Assembly (NCBI RefSeq): GCF_000380985.1
Contig: NZ_KB905692.1
Location: forward strand, 62,001 to 126,000
Length of the DNA: 64,000 bases
Reading direction: 5' to 3'
Origin: Proteiniphilum acetatigenes DSM 18083
Lineage (GTDB): Bacteria; Bacteroidota; Bacteroidia; Bacteroidales; Dysgonomonadaceae
Shown here in pieces: positions 27,257-36,766 of the stretch. Below the pieces are notes generated by a model. That model was given only the letters and a program-made list of their open reading frames with translations, was not told the origin of the DNA and made no database searches. Made by a program: the position numbers and the translations under genes. The stretch's first letter is position 1; every line of letters starts with the position of its first letter.

Positions 27257-29128
27257 ATGAAACACGTAATAACTATTCTGCTATTTCTGTCTGCTCAATT
27301 CGTTTGTCCCCAAACAACCGTGAAAAGCACAGTACACGATAAGTTAACCCCTGTAACTTCTGCCAAAATAAACCGGCATGCAGGAGAGAAATTCAACGTG
27401 TCCTATCAGAACCGTATTCTTGCTCAGGATGTACACACGCTTGTTCATCCGTTTACCGTCAGAGATGAGCACCGTTGCTGGCAGAGCGAATTCTGGGGGA
27501 AATGGCTTACATCGGCTGTACTCGCCTATCAATACAACCCTACCCCGGTTCTTGCCGATAAATTGAAAGAAGCCGTCGAAGAATTAATAAAAACACAGAC
27601 TCCCGACGGATATATCGGAAATTATGCGCCCGAAAGCCGGTTGCAAGCATGGGATATCTGGGGAAGAAAATACTGCCTGCTCGGTCTGATCGCCTATTAC
27701 GACACCTTCAAAGATCACACGGCATTACAGGCAGCAACCAAACAGGCTGATTGCCTGATCCGGGAACTCACCGAAAGAAATGCAAAAATTGTAAGACTGG
27801 GTAGTCATCGCGGTATGGCAGCATCTTCCGTCCTTGAACCTATATGTCAATTATATGTTCGTACCGGAGACAAAAAATACCTGGATTTCGCCGAAGAAAT
27901 TATCAGGGAATGGGAAACACCGGACGGTCCCCAATTGCTTTCCAAAGCAGATATTCCTGTCGGCAAGCGCTTCCCTAAACCTGACAGGAATAATTGGTAC
28001 GGATGGGACCAGGGACAAAAAGCATACGAAATGATGTCCTGTTACGAAGGATTACTTGAACTGTACCGCCTGACGGGGAAAGAGGAATACAAAAAAGCTG
28101 CCGGGAAAACCTGGCAAAGTATTATGGATACGGAACTGAATATTGCCGGTTCCGGCTCCGCAATGGAAGCATGGTTCTCCGGTAAAGAACTGCAGACAAT
28201 GCCGATAGAGCATTACCAGGAAACCTGTGTTACTGTAACCTGGCTTAAATTCAATCAGCAATTGCTCCGTCTGACCGGGGAAGCCAAATATGCCGACGCA
28301 ATCGAACAGACCTTTTACAATGCGCTTTTGGGATCGATGCGCCCTGATGGGTCGGACTGGGCAAAATATACTCCCTTGTACGGTCAACGATTAAAAGGAT
28401 CGGAACAATGTGGCATGGGTTTGAATTGCTGTAATGCGAGCGGGCCGAGAGGATTATTTACAATCCCTTTAACCGCAGTGATGAATTCTGAGAAAGGACC
28501 CTATATCAATTTCTACCTGGATGGCTCATATGAGTTAAAGACACCGGCAAACCGACCGGTCACATTGCACCAAAAAACGGATTATCCCTTGTCGGGGCAA
28601 ATTGACATTCAATTGCAGCTTCAAAAAGAGGAGAAAATGGATATCGCTCTCAGGATTCCCTCATGGAGTGAAAAATCCATTGTCACTGTAAATGGTACTC
28701 CGGTAGAAAACGTTGTTCCGGGCGAATATCTTATCCTCAACAGAACATGGAAAAACAACGATGAAATTTCAATCGGGTTCGAAATGAAAGGAAAAATTCA
28801 TACCATGCACACTAATCCAACCTATATAGCTATCACGAGAGGACCAATCGTGCTGTCCAGAGATGAAAGACTAAAAGGTGCGGCATTAGAGGCAATACTC
28901 AGACCTGTTGTAAATGAAGATAAATATATCGATTTAACACAGAAAAATTATTCCGGCAAGGATATCTGGATGGTATTTTCAGCTAAATTTATTCCGGAAT
29001 CATATGCAGAATATGGCGCTGAACCGGTAGGAACGGAACTCTGTGACTATGCTTCGGCAGGAAATGCCATGATGACTTATCCTTTCTTTAAAGTTTGGAT
29101 GCCGCAGCTATATGACCCGAGAAAATAG
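27257..29128 (+). CDS. GH127-type beta-L-arabinofuranosidase (DUF1680 family)
   Basis: The 623-residue periplasmic or secreted protein has a signal peptide ending near FVCPQ. It has the (alpha/alpha)6 barrel of DUF1680/GH127. The zinc-cysteine site of the characterised enzyme HypBA1 (Glu-x-Cys plus a Cys-Cys pair) is visible as ETC at residues 322-324 and NCCNASGP with Cys391-Cys392. The C-terminal third is beta-sandwich (ALRIPSWSEKSIVTVNGTPV). Known members release L-arabinofuranose or related sugars using the zinc-bound Cys as nucleophile; other sugars are possible in this large family. It lies 3 nt after the esterase and 50 nt before the GH78 gene. Confidence 0.88.
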   Translation: MKHVITILLFLSAQFVCPQTTVKSTVHDKLTPVTSAKINRHAGEKFNVSYQNRILAQDVHTLVHPFTVRDEHRCWQSEFWGKWLTSAVLAYQYNPTPVLADKLKEAVEELIKTQTPDGYIGNYAPESRLQAWDIWGRKYCLLGLIAYYDTFKDHTALQAATKQADCLIRELTERNAKIVRLGSHRGMAASSVLEPICQLYVRTGDKKYLDFAEEIIREWETPDGPQLLSKADIPVGKRFPKPDRNNWYGWDQGQKAYEMMSCYEGLLELYRLTGKEEYKKAAGKTWQSIMDTELNIAGSGSAMEAWFSGKELQTMPIEHYQETCVTVTWLKFNQQLLRLTGEAKYADAIEQTFYNALLGSMRPDGSDWAKYTPLYGQRLKGSEQCGMGLNCCNASGPRGLFTIPLTAVMNSEKGPYINFYLDGSYELKTPANRPVTLHQKTDYPLSGQIDIQLQLQKEEKMDIALRIPSWSEKSIVTVNGTPVENVVPGEYLILNRTWKNNDEISIGFEMKGKIHTMHTNPTYIAITRGPIVLSRDERLKGAALEAILRPVVNEDKYIDLTQKNYSGKDIWMVFSAKFIPESYAEYGAEPVGTELCDYASAGNAMMTYPFFKVWMPQLYDPRK

Positions 29129-29178
29129 ATAATCTGACATATATTCATTTGAAAATCTTTCAATAAAAATTTGTAATC

Positions 29179-31863
29179 ATGATATTAACCCACAAATACT
29201 CCCAATTGGCAATTCTAAGTATCCTCTTAATCTTCACTTTGGGATGTACCCATTCGGACAGATTTTCCATATCTGACCTTACCTGTGAAAGTTTAAAAGA
29301 TCCTTTGGGGATTAACACGCTCCATCCCCGGTTTAACTGGAAAAACAATTCCAACCGCCAGGGAGCCATTCAAACGGCATATCAGATCTTAGTGGCCGAC
29401 GATATCCAAAAGCTGAATGAAAAAGACGCTGATGTATGGAATTCCGGAAAAATAACCTCCTCATCGAATATATGGGTTGAGTATGCAGGAAAACCGCTTC
29501 ACCCCGGACAACTCCTGTTCTGGAAAGTACGTGTTTGGGACGAGAACGGAAATGAATCATCATGGAGCAAACCGGCCCGATTCGGTGTCGGGTTGCTTGA
29601 CAAGAACGATTGGACGGCTTCTTATATCGGATATCCTTCTGAAAAGGGTTTTTATAGTTGTCCGCAACTGAGAAAAACATTTTCTCTCAATAAAACGGAT
29701 AAAAAGGGAGCATACCTTTTGCATGTAAATTCGCTCGGATATCACGAAGTTTTCATGAACGGAAAGAAAGTGGGCGAAGATGTATTATCGCCGGCAGTAT
29801 CCCAGTTTGACAAGCGTTCCCTGATTGTGACATACGATGTGACGCCTTTCCTGAAAACAGGGAAGAACGATCTGGTCATCTGGCTGGGGAGCGGCTGGTA
29901 TACCGAAGGGTTACCGGGGGTTGCAGGCAACGGCCCTGTTGTAAGGGCACAGATGGAACATGTTCACAAAGGAACCAGTGAAACTGTGTTATATACCGAT
30001 GCTTCCTGGGTGGGGAGAGAAAGCGAATATAGCCGTATCAGCGACTGGATGACGGGAAGATACGGAGGCGAAACCGTTTCCGGTAATCTGGAAACACAGC
30101 ATATAGTTTTTGAAGCGCCGGATGAATTGAAATGGGGAGAAATTGCGATTGCTGAAATACCGGAGCATGAAGTAACTCCTCAGACAGTTGAACCCAACAG
30201 GATCATGGAAACCATACAGCCTGCCAAAATAGAAAAACTCAATGACAGTACTTTTCTGGTGGATATGGGTAAGTGCCTCACCGGATGGTTCGAAATAACT
30301 TTTCCCGATCTGGAAAAATCACAGGAAATTGTCATGGAGTATGCCGATCATCTGGATAATAACGGAGGATTGGCAAAACAAGGACAAACGGATAAATATA
30401 TTGCATCGGGCACTGGAACAGAATATTTCATCAACAAATTCAATTACCATGGCTTTCGCTATGTAAAAATCTCTAACCTCAAACAGATACCCCAATTAAC
30501 AGATATAAAAGCCCATCTTATTCATACCGATTTTGAATTTACGTCTACATTTGAATGTTCGGATGAAGATCTGAACCGTATCCACGATATGATTGCCTAT
30601 ACGCTCCGTTGTGTGGGACTTGGCGGATACCTGGTGGATTGTCCACAGATTGAAAGATTAGGGTACGGAGGGGATGGAAATGCATCCACCATAACGGCTC
30701 AAACAATGTTTCATCTAGCCCCACTCTATAATAATTGGCTTCAGGCATGGGAAGATGTGATTCGTGAAGACGGCAGTATGCCTCACACGGCGCCTAATCC
30801 TTACGCAGCAGGAGGAGGACCCTATTGGTGTGGATTTATTATTTCCGCTTCATGGAACACCTATCAGCATTATGGTGACCGAAAGGTATTGGAAAAATAT
30901 TATCCTGTAATGCAAAAATGGCTGGGATATGTCGATCAATACAGTGTAGACGGATTACTAAAAAGATGGCCTGACACCGACTACAGGAACTGGTATCTGG
31001 GAGATTGGGCCACACCGGAGGGAGTCGGCAATCCTGTTAATACAGATGAAAGATCGGTCGATCTGGTAAATAACTGTTATATTTCCGTCTGTCTCAGTCA
31101 GATGGAGAATATAGCCGGAGTACTGGGAAAAACCGAAGAAGCCAGATATTATTCCGGTAAGAGAGCGCAATTGAACAATATAATTCATGAAACCTTCTTT
31201 GATGCGCAACAGGGTTATTATGCCACCGGATCGCAGATCGATATTATTTTCCCGATGCTTGCCGGTGTGGCTCCTGTAGAATTAAAAGACGGTCTTACAA
31301 ATACATTGATTGAACGGACTACAAAAGAATATGGTGGTCATTTGAATACCGGTCTGGTCGGGATACCGGTAATGATGGAATGGGCGGCAATCAATAACCA
31401 GCCCGACTTTATATACTCCATGCTGAAGAAGAAAACACATCCCGGATATTTATATATGCTGGAACAAGGAGCCAACACCACCTGGGAGCATTGGGCAGGG
31501 GATAGAAGCCGGATACATAACTGTTTTAACGGTGTAGGACAATGGTTCTATCAGGCCATAGGAGGAATTCATTCCATTCCCGGAAAACAGGCTTACAGTG
31601 AATTTCTGGTAGATCCTCAAATTCCGGAAGGCGTCACCTGGGCCAAAACAACACAGGAGACACCGTACGGAAAAATAGGTGTTCATTGGGAGCTCCATAA
31701 TGAAACGATGACTATGGAAGTGGAAGTGCCTGTCGGTTCAATCGCAAAACTGATTTCCCCCGAATCCGCCATCAGTACCCGGATAAATCAGGAAGTGATT
31801 ACGGATCAATCCGATACGATCTCCCTTAAAAGTGGAAAATATTTTGTGGAATATTCTTTTTAG
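29179..31863 (+). CDS. GH78 alpha-L-rhamnosidase, lipoprotein
   Basis: The 894-residue product has its lipobox Cys at residue 23 (IFTLGC). Domain order is as in GH78: N-terminal Ig-like domain (RFNWKNNSNRQGAIQTAYQI), a carbohydrate-binding beta domain (YLLHVNSLGYHEVFMNGKKV), a linker beta-sandwich, the (alpha/alpha)6 barrel and a C-terminal beta domain. The family motif is DCPQIERLGYGGD at 487-499, with the general acid Glu492; the partner Glu770 is in ANTTWEHW. It removes terminal alpha-L-rhamnose. As the last gene of the esterase-GH127-GH78 operon it probably acts on a decorated plant pectin or arabinogalactan-type glycan. It is one of five GH78 proteins in the window. Confidence 0.93.
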   Translation: MILTHKYSQLAILSILLIFTLGCTHSDRFSISDLTCESLKDPLGINTLHPRFNWKNNSNRQGAIQTAYQILVADDIQKLNEKDADVWNSGKITSSSNIWVEYAGKPLHPGQLLFWKVRVWDENGNESSWSKPARFGVGLLDKNDWTASYIGYPSEKGFYSCPQLRKTFSLNKTDKKGAYLLHVNSLGYHEVFMNGKKVGEDVLSPAVSQFDKRSLIVTYDVTPFLKTGKNDLVIWLGSGWYTEGLPGVAGNGPVVRAQMEHVHKGTSETVLYTDASWVGRESEYSRISDWMTGRYGGETVSGNLETQHIVFEAPDELKWGEIAIAEIPEHEVTPQTVEPNRIMETIQPAKIEKLNDSTFLVDMGKCLTGWFEITFPDLEKSQEIVMEYADHLDNNGGLAKQGQTDKYIASGTGTEYFINKFNYHGFRYVKISNLKQIPQLTDIKAHLIHTDFEFTSTFECSDEDLNRIHDMIAYTLRCVGLGGYLVDCPQIERLGYGGDGNASTITAQTMFHLAPLYNNWLQAWEDVIREDGSMPHTAPNPYAAGGGPYWCGFIISASWNTYQHYGDRKVLEKYYPVMQKWLGYVDQYSVDGLLKRWPDTDYRNWYLGDWATPEGVGNPVNTDERSVDLVNNCYISVCLSQMENIAGVLGKTEEARYYSGKRAQLNNIIHETFFDAQQGYYATGSQIDIIFPMLAGVAPVELKDGLTNTLIERTTKEYGGHLNTGLVGIPVMMEWAAINNQPDFIYSMLKKKTHPGYLYMLEQGANTTWEHWAGDRSRIHNCFNGVGQWFYQAIGGIHSIPGKQAYSEFLVDPQIPEGVTWAKTTQETPYGKIGVHWELHNETMTMEVEVPVGSIAKLISPESAISTRINQEVITDQSDTISLKSGKYFVEYSF

Positions 31864-31965
31864 GGATATCAAATATCTTAATATCCTCACGTTTCTTTTT
31901 GGGTATATGAATTATATGTTCCGATTTTTATTTCCCTCATTATAAAGGAATCTCGACTTTTTATA

Positions 31966-31973
31966 TAGATTTG
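31966..31973 (+). promoter_or_regulatory. -7 box before the antitoxin-like gene
   Basis: TAGATTTG matches TAnnTTTG, 26 bp upstream of the ATG at 32000. No clear -33 element is seen. Confidence 0.45.
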
Positions 31974-31999
31974 TAAGAGATATTTATAAGCGAAGTAAT

Positions 32000-32203
32000 A
32001 TGACCACTATTATTATTGAAGAAAATAGCCTGCAGGCAAAACAATTGGTTGAATATATCAAGACACTGCCCTACGTCACGGTAATCGAGGAAAAAAAGAA
32101 AAGTTTTCGTGAGGCTGCTGAAGAATGCAATGCGGTTCCGGTAAGTACTTTTGTCGGTGAATTACATCGACAGATCGATGAACATTTCGATAAAAACGTG
32201 TAA
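32000..32203 (+). CDS. Small antitoxin-like protein
   Basis: The 67-residue protein begins MTTIIIEENSLQAKQLVEYIKTLP and is rich in charged helix after residue 30 (EEKKKSFREAAEEC). The N-terminal strand followed by an amphipathic helix resembles small type II antitoxins of Bacteroidetes (DNA-binding dimer, toxin-wrapping C-terminus). It has its own -7 box. No complete toxin gene follows; the next 107 bp hold only a 34-codon remnant. It is probably an orphan or relic of a toxin-antitoxin pair at the boundary between PUL2 and the sialic-acid operon. Confidence 0.55.
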   Translation: MTTIIIEENSLQAKQLVEYIKTLPYVTVIEEKKKSFREAAEECNAVPVSTFVGELHRQIDEHFDKNV

Positions 32204-32205
32204 GT

Positions 32206-32310
32206 TGTCGATGTGCCATATTCGAGAAAGACTGGGTCTTCGCTTATGAATTGTTCGAGGATGGAGTTATAGTGAGAGATATGTCCCACACCTCATTGTT
32301 ATCTGAATAA
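32206..32310 (+). pseudogene. Possible toxin-gene remnant after the antitoxin-like gene
   Basis: In the frame ending at the TAA 32308-32310, 34 codons read through EKDWVFAYELFEDGVIVRDM and end SHTSLLSE. This is protein-like but has no start codon and is cut off by a stop 14 bp before the end of the upstream gene. It could be the C-terminus of a small toxin whose 5' part was deleted. Assignment to a toxin family is not possible by eye. Confidence 0.3.
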
Positions 32311-32330
32311 GATTTGTTTGATTGATTCGG

Positions 32331-32368
32331 ACTGATCAGAAAATCTATCCGGACCGTTTTTGATCAGT
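32331..32368 (-). terminator. Stem-loop at the end of the sialic-acid operon
   Basis: ACTGATCA (32331-32338) pairs perfectly with TGATCAGT (32361-32368), with an inner AAAA/TTTT extension. It lies 10 bp beyond the MFS gene stop on the minus strand. There is no clear U-tract. Confidence 0.5.
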
Positions 32369-32378
32369 TAATATAACC

Positions 32379-33635
32379 TTACTGATAGGTGTATTCTTTT
32401 TTCGGTTTCAGGAATACAAGCAGAACAACAATGGCTGCCAACACAATAACCGCCAGTTTACTGAAATCAGCGCCCAAATGGCCTGCATCCATTGAACTTC
32501 CCAGAACAAGGGTAATAGTATATCCCCCGAAAACGCCCGCCATGTTCATAATGCCGTATGCCGTCGCCCTGTATTTAGGCGGGATAATCTGACAGAGAAT
32601 GGGCATATTATTGGCATCAAACATACCGAAACCAATACCGAAAAGTAGTGCTGCACCGATAAGGCTGATATAACTATGCCCGAATCCGAGGAGGATCAGT
32701 GAAGGGATCGTCAATCCCAGTCCGATCACACTGGTGTATATCCTCCCCCTGATATTCTTCTGTACCCATCTGTCGGACAGCGGCCCGCCGATCATTACCC
32801 CGATAAACGATGCGATAGCAATAGATATGGTGGCAATCGGCCCGGCCTGCGCCATCGGCACACCCAGGTTTGCCGTAAACAGTGTCGGCAACCAGTTTTT
32901 TGTAGCCCATCCGGGTAAACTCGGTGCCATGAAATAGAATAACATCACCCAGAAGGAGGCTGTGGCAAATAATACTGCGAATCCTTTCCATACAGGTTCC
33001 CTTTTCAGTTGTATGCTATTATCCGCTTCCGGGAGAACAATGGCTCTTCCATGTCCCTTCTTTTCATGAAGGAAAAACACCAGCAACACCGCATATAGGA
33101 TACCGATAATCCCGAACCAGTGGAAAACGGTATGCCAGGAGTAATTAGCCGCAATAGTCGCTCCAAATCCGCCAAGAGCTTGTCCGGCATACAATCCGGT
33201 CATGTGGACACCTACGGCAAGCGAGCGTGTTTTATCGGAATGATAGTCGGCGATCATAGCCAGTCCCGCCGGAATATACAACGCTTCACTCACCCCCATA
33301 AAAGCACGCAGCCAGTAAACCTGTTCAAATGTCTGTGCTATTCCCATACCATATGTCACAGCCGACCAGGTAAAAAGACTTGCCACTATCAGCCATTTCC
33401 GGTTGATGCGGTCGGCAATGGCTCCGGCAAACGGACTGACCAGTCCGTAAATAAGCAGGAAAATCCCCATTAACCTCCCGAAATTTTCAGCTACCGCCAA
33501 TTCCTTTATATCTATCTGCATGGAAGATTGCAGCGTCGACAGCATCTGTCTGTCAAGATAGTTCAGCAATGCCACCATCCATAACAGTCCCACTACGATC
33601 CAGGGATATATTTTACTATTTTGAATCTTCATCAT
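32379..33635 (-). CDS. nanT: MFS transporter, probable sialic-acid importer
   Basis: The 418-residue protein has about 12 membrane segments. It shows MFS features: LLNYLDRQMLS in TM1, GAIADRINRKWL in the TM2-3 loop, and a related loop GGPLSDRW after TM8. It looks like the anion:cation symporter branch. It is the last gene of the operon with sialidase, SusC/D, NanA and NanM. In other Bacteroidetes (for example Tannerella, B. fragilis) an MFS NanT brings free sialic acid across the inner membrane in this context, and that is the probable role here. The substrate assignment rests on context, not on residues I can identify. Confidence 0.78.
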   Translation of the reverse strand: MMKIQNSKIYPWIVVGLLWMVALLNYLDRQMLSTLQSSMQIDIKELAVAENFGRLMGIFLLIYGLVSPFAGAIADRINRKWLIVASLFTWSAVTYGMGIAQTFEQVYWLRAFMGVSEALYIPAGLAMIADYHSDKTRSLAVGVHMTGLYAGQALGGFGATIAANYSWHTVFHWFGIIGILYAVLLVFFLHEKKGHGRAIVLPEADNSIQLKREPVWKGFAVLFATASFWVMLFYFMAPSLPGWATKNWLPTLFTANLGVPMAQAGPIATISIAIASFIGVMIGGPLSDRWVQKNIRGRIYTSVIGLGLTIPSLILLGFGHSYISLIGAALLFGIGFGMFDANNMPILCQIIPPKYRATAYGIMNMAGVFGGYTITLVLGSSMDAGHLGADFSKLAVIVLAAIVVLLVFLKPKKEYTYQ

Positions 33636-33658
33636 GATACAAACTACTTCCTATACAA

Positions 33659-35281
33659 TTACCGGATCTCTTTTAATGATACGGTTTGAAAAACCATATC
33701 GGCCTGGCTGCTCTCATAAAGAATACCGATAGTTGAATCATTTACCGAGGTGATACAGGAATATCCCCGTCCGCTATATTCATCCAGCAGGATATGCTTA
33801 TCTTCGGGCCACGTATTGCCATCATCATAACTTACTTTTAATGTAATATGATCGCGTTTTGACGTAGAGGCGGGATTAACAAACAGCAACACGGATTTCT
33901 CAACACCATTTTCCTGATATACATGTTTATGCAGGCTTGCCATACAGGTAGGTTCTATGAGCGCTTTCCGGGAAGTGGGATGTTCCCTCCATGTTTCTCC
34001 CAGGTCGCTCGTGACAAAAACGGAACGTCCGTTCACTTCCTCATTCCCCCGGTTGCGGTTGTCCCGCATATTGAGCATGATGAACCCGTCAGCTAACTCC
34101 ACAGCCATACATTCCGTCGTATTCTTTGTGGCAGGATTAGCGGTGATCCATGTTTCTCCTCCGTCTTTGCTCCAGGTGATATTGGAAAACGGTTCACCCG
34201 TCTCATCCCGCCCTTGTGTCGGGAATACCAAGGTCCCGTCGGACAGCGTGATCCCATGACCGGGAGCGGGAGCAAACAACCACCATTCTTTCTTCTTGAT
34301 AGGGGTAATATTCACCGGTTCGCTCCAGGTTTGGCCGTCATCGGTACTTTTCGTGATCAGGAATTGCGATGTTTCCTTTACGCCAAATCCGGGTTGGGAA
34401 CCTTTCGCCTGCCACTGATGGATATGGCGGATACTGTCTTTAGTGAGTCCTTCCACCCATTTGCCGGTTTCACGATCGAGCACTCCGTGCATCCACAACC
34501 CGGCTATGTAAATATCACCGGTATTGTCATCCACCAGAATACAGGCATCGCTTACTCCGTTGTATTTCTCCGGCAATCCGCCCCATTCGTTCATATCCAG
34601 CACAACCTGCATCGGCTCCCATGTACGGCCTCCATCGGTACTCCGGTTCAACGCGATATCCATATGTCCCTGCAAATCCCGTGCACTCTCATACCGCGCA
34701 TCATAAATTGCCAGTAACGTGCCATTCTTGGATGTCGCCAATCCGGGAATACGAGAGGTATGCACATCGTCCTGCATATGCCGGCGCACCGCCACACCCA
34801 CTCTGAGGCTCTGTGTATCCACAGCAGGAATATGTACCTTTCCAATATCCGTTGAAATGCTCTTACATTGCACCTTCACCCTGTGTGTAAGATCGATATT
34901 TTCTTTTAATGTGACGGATACCCAGAATGTGAGCGTATCCTCAGTAACATCGAAATTATCCTTGAAAGTAACAATAGAAGCCGGTTGCGCTTCACCGATA
35001 AGAGTATCGGTTGCAAAACGCCCTTTATCGTCTGACTTAAACAGCGATATCCGCTCAATATCGTTCAGATCGGTGGTTCCTTCCAGTGAAACACTGATCT
35101 TTTGCAACGTATAGTTCACCGGTTTTTGCCGGATCATTTCAACTTTCAGTACAGGGTTCGCATCTTTCCCGGTTAATACCGGGAGAACAGGACTGCTAAT
35201 CCCAACCTCTACATTATCGTTATATCCACATGACTGGAATAAGATAATTAGTATAAATATTATGGTAACTATTTTTTTCAT
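33659..35281 (-). CDS. nanH: GH33 sialidase, lipoprotein
   Basis: The 540-residue product has its lipobox Cys at residue 18 (LFQSC). Residues about 25-155 resemble the sialidase N-terminal beta-sandwich (BNR_assoc_N). The rest is a six-bladed propeller with five Asp-boxes: STDGGRTW, STDDGQTW, SKDGGETW, TSDLGETW and SYDDGNTW. The arginine triad can be placed at Arg177 (SRIPG), about Arg406 (LNMRD) and Arg505 (YSGRGYS), with the downstream LYE. It releases terminal sialic acid from host-type glycans at the surface or in the periplasm. The gene lies 7 nt after susD and 23 nt before the MFS importer. Confidence 0.93.
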   Translation of the reverse strand: MKKIVTIIFILIILFQSCGYNDNVEVGISSPVLPVLTGKDANPVLKVEMIRQKPVNYTLQKISVSLEGTTDLNDIERISLFKSDDKGRFATDTLIGEAQPASIVTFKDNFDVTEDTLTFWVSVTLKENIDLTHRVKVQCKSISTDIGKVHIPAVDTQSLRVGVAVRRHMQDDVHTSRIPGLATSKNGTLLAIYDARYESARDLQGHMDIALNRSTDGGRTWEPMQVVLDMNEWGGLPEKYNGVSDACILVDDNTGDIYIAGLWMHGVLDRETGKWVEGLTKDSIRHIHQWQAKGSQPGFGVKETSQFLITKSTDDGQTWSEPVNITPIKKKEWWLFAPAPGHGITLSDGTLVFPTQGRDETGEPFSNITWSKDGGETWITANPATKNTTECMAVELADGFIMLNMRDNRNRGNEEVNGRSVFVTSDLGETWREHPTSRKALIEPTCMASLHKHVYQENGVEKSVLLFVNPASTSKRDHITLKVSYDDGNTWPEDKHILLDEYSGRGYSCITSVNDSTIGILYESSQADMVFQTVSLKEIR

Positions 35282-35288
35282 TCGTCCC

Positions 35289-36740
35289 TTATTTATCGTA
35301 TCCAGGTGTTTGTGTAAGATTCGGATTTCTATTGATAGATGCCTGCGCTATCGGCCATAGCAATACATTTAATTCATTCTCGCGTCCTTCCAGATAGGAA
35401 TTTTTTTCAAAAGCTACACCAAAGCGAATATAATCCCACCATAGTTTTCCTTCTGCGGCAAATTCTTTCAGTCGTTCATTCAATATAGCCTCTTCAATTG
35501 CAGAAGAAGATAATCCGGAAGTATAAAAGTCTTTCGTTCCATAGGCTCTTTCAGCTACTTTGTTCAGCGAAGCAAGTGCGCCAGTCAAATCCTGTTTTGC
35601 TAATTTTATTTCGGCATCAAACAACAGAGCATCAGCATACCGATACACAATTACATCCGAATCAAATATCCGTGTTCCATTTGTCCATTCACCGGCAAAT
35701 TTATTGATCCATTGAAATGTTGCATTTTTCGGTTCATCGAAATAGGTTTCAAAACTTACTTTTGTCCTTTGGTCATTGTCATTCTCAGAAAGGATTGCCT
35801 TATATTCTTCCGTATAAAAACACCATTGCTGATGGCTTCCTACTTTTACAGGATTTTCAATAGCTTCCTCTGAAACATACTGCGAAGGAACAAGATAGTC
35901 AGCTGGATAACCGCCCGTATACTCATCCTTGATATAACTCCATGCGAAAATAATCTCTTTTCCCATTTCATTTTCAAAAACAGTAGCGAAACTTTCTTCC
36001 AGACCATAAGTAGAATTGGCCAATACAGCAGTAATAGCTGTACTTGCCGCATCCAGATTCGTTTGTCCTCCGTTTCTTACCTTGTACATCCACAGGTTAT
36101 AGTCGGCCTTCAGCATATTAATAGAAGCTGCTGAGGCAAGATTCCTATCTGTTATGTTCGATGGCATCAAAGACAATGCCATTTCTATATCATCATTTAC
36201 CTGTTGAAACAGTTTTTCTGCCGGATCCCGTTCAGGGAAAAGCCCTTCCTGTTTATCGGACTCAAAACCGTCCAGTAATACCGGAGCATCTCCCCATACA
36301 CGACCGATCCAGTAATAACAGAAAGCCCTCACATAATAAGCATTCGCCAATACCTTATTTTTAGCTTCGTCACTGTTAAAGGCAATATCCGGTGTATATT
36401 TGAGTATCAGATTTGCCTGATTGATGGTAGTGTACAGATCTTCCCAGTTTGCATATCCATGGTTGGTAGGTATCTGGTTTTGATAAACCTGATCACGGGC
36501 GGTCTGTCCGGTCAATCCGTCACCCCACAATCCTGTGCGGTACTCTCCCCAATACATATAACCCTGGGAAAAGGTCGATCTGAATTTATTATATAAACCA
36601 TACATGGCTGAGGTAGCATCTCCTTCATCCTGCCACATTGAATTTGCGGATACTTCACTTTTTTGTTGAATATCCAGATCGGCATGACAAGCAGTAAGTA
36701 CCGCAAAAATCGTCAATAATATTATTATTTTAAGTCTCAT
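35289..36740 (-). CDS. SusD-family sialoglycan-binding lipoprotein (NanU-like)
   Basis: The 483-residue protein is a compact SusD. Its N-terminus MRLKIIILLTIFAVLTACHAD has a lipobox (LTAC, Cys18). It contains the SusD helices (YTTINQANLILKYTPDI), the segment VYRYADALLFDAEIKLAKQ, NERLKEFAAEGKLWWDYIRF, and ends LNVLLWPIAQASINRNPNLT. In Tannerella forsythia the equivalent NanU binds sialic acid outside the cell and works with the TonB-dependent NanO. Placement between the SusC and GH33 genes supports the same role here. It starts 26 nt after susC. Confidence 0.9.
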   Translation of the reverse strand: MRLKIIILLTIFAVLTACHADLDIQQKSEVSANSMWQDEGDATSAMYGLYNKFRSTFSQGYMYWGEYRTGLWGDGLTGQTARDQVYQNQIPTNHGYANWEDLYTTINQANLILKYTPDIAFNSDEAKNKVLANAYYVRAFCYYWIGRVWGDAPVLLDGFESDKQEGLFPERDPAEKLFQQVNDDIEMALSLMPSNITDRNLASAASINMLKADYNLWMYKVRNGGQTNLDAASTAITAVLANSTYGLEESFATVFENEMGKEIIFAWSYIKDEYTGGYPADYLVPSQYVSEEAIENPVKVGSHQQWCFYTEEYKAILSENDNDQRTKVSFETYFDEPKNATFQWINKFAGEWTNGTRIFDSDVIVYRYADALLFDAEIKLAKQDLTGALASLNKVAERAYGTKDFYTSGLSSSAIEEAILNERLKEFAAEGKLWWDYIRFGVAFEKNSYLEGRENELNVLLWPIAQASINRNPNLTQTPGYDK

Positions 36741-36766
36741 AATTTTAGATTTTTATTGAGTGAGGT

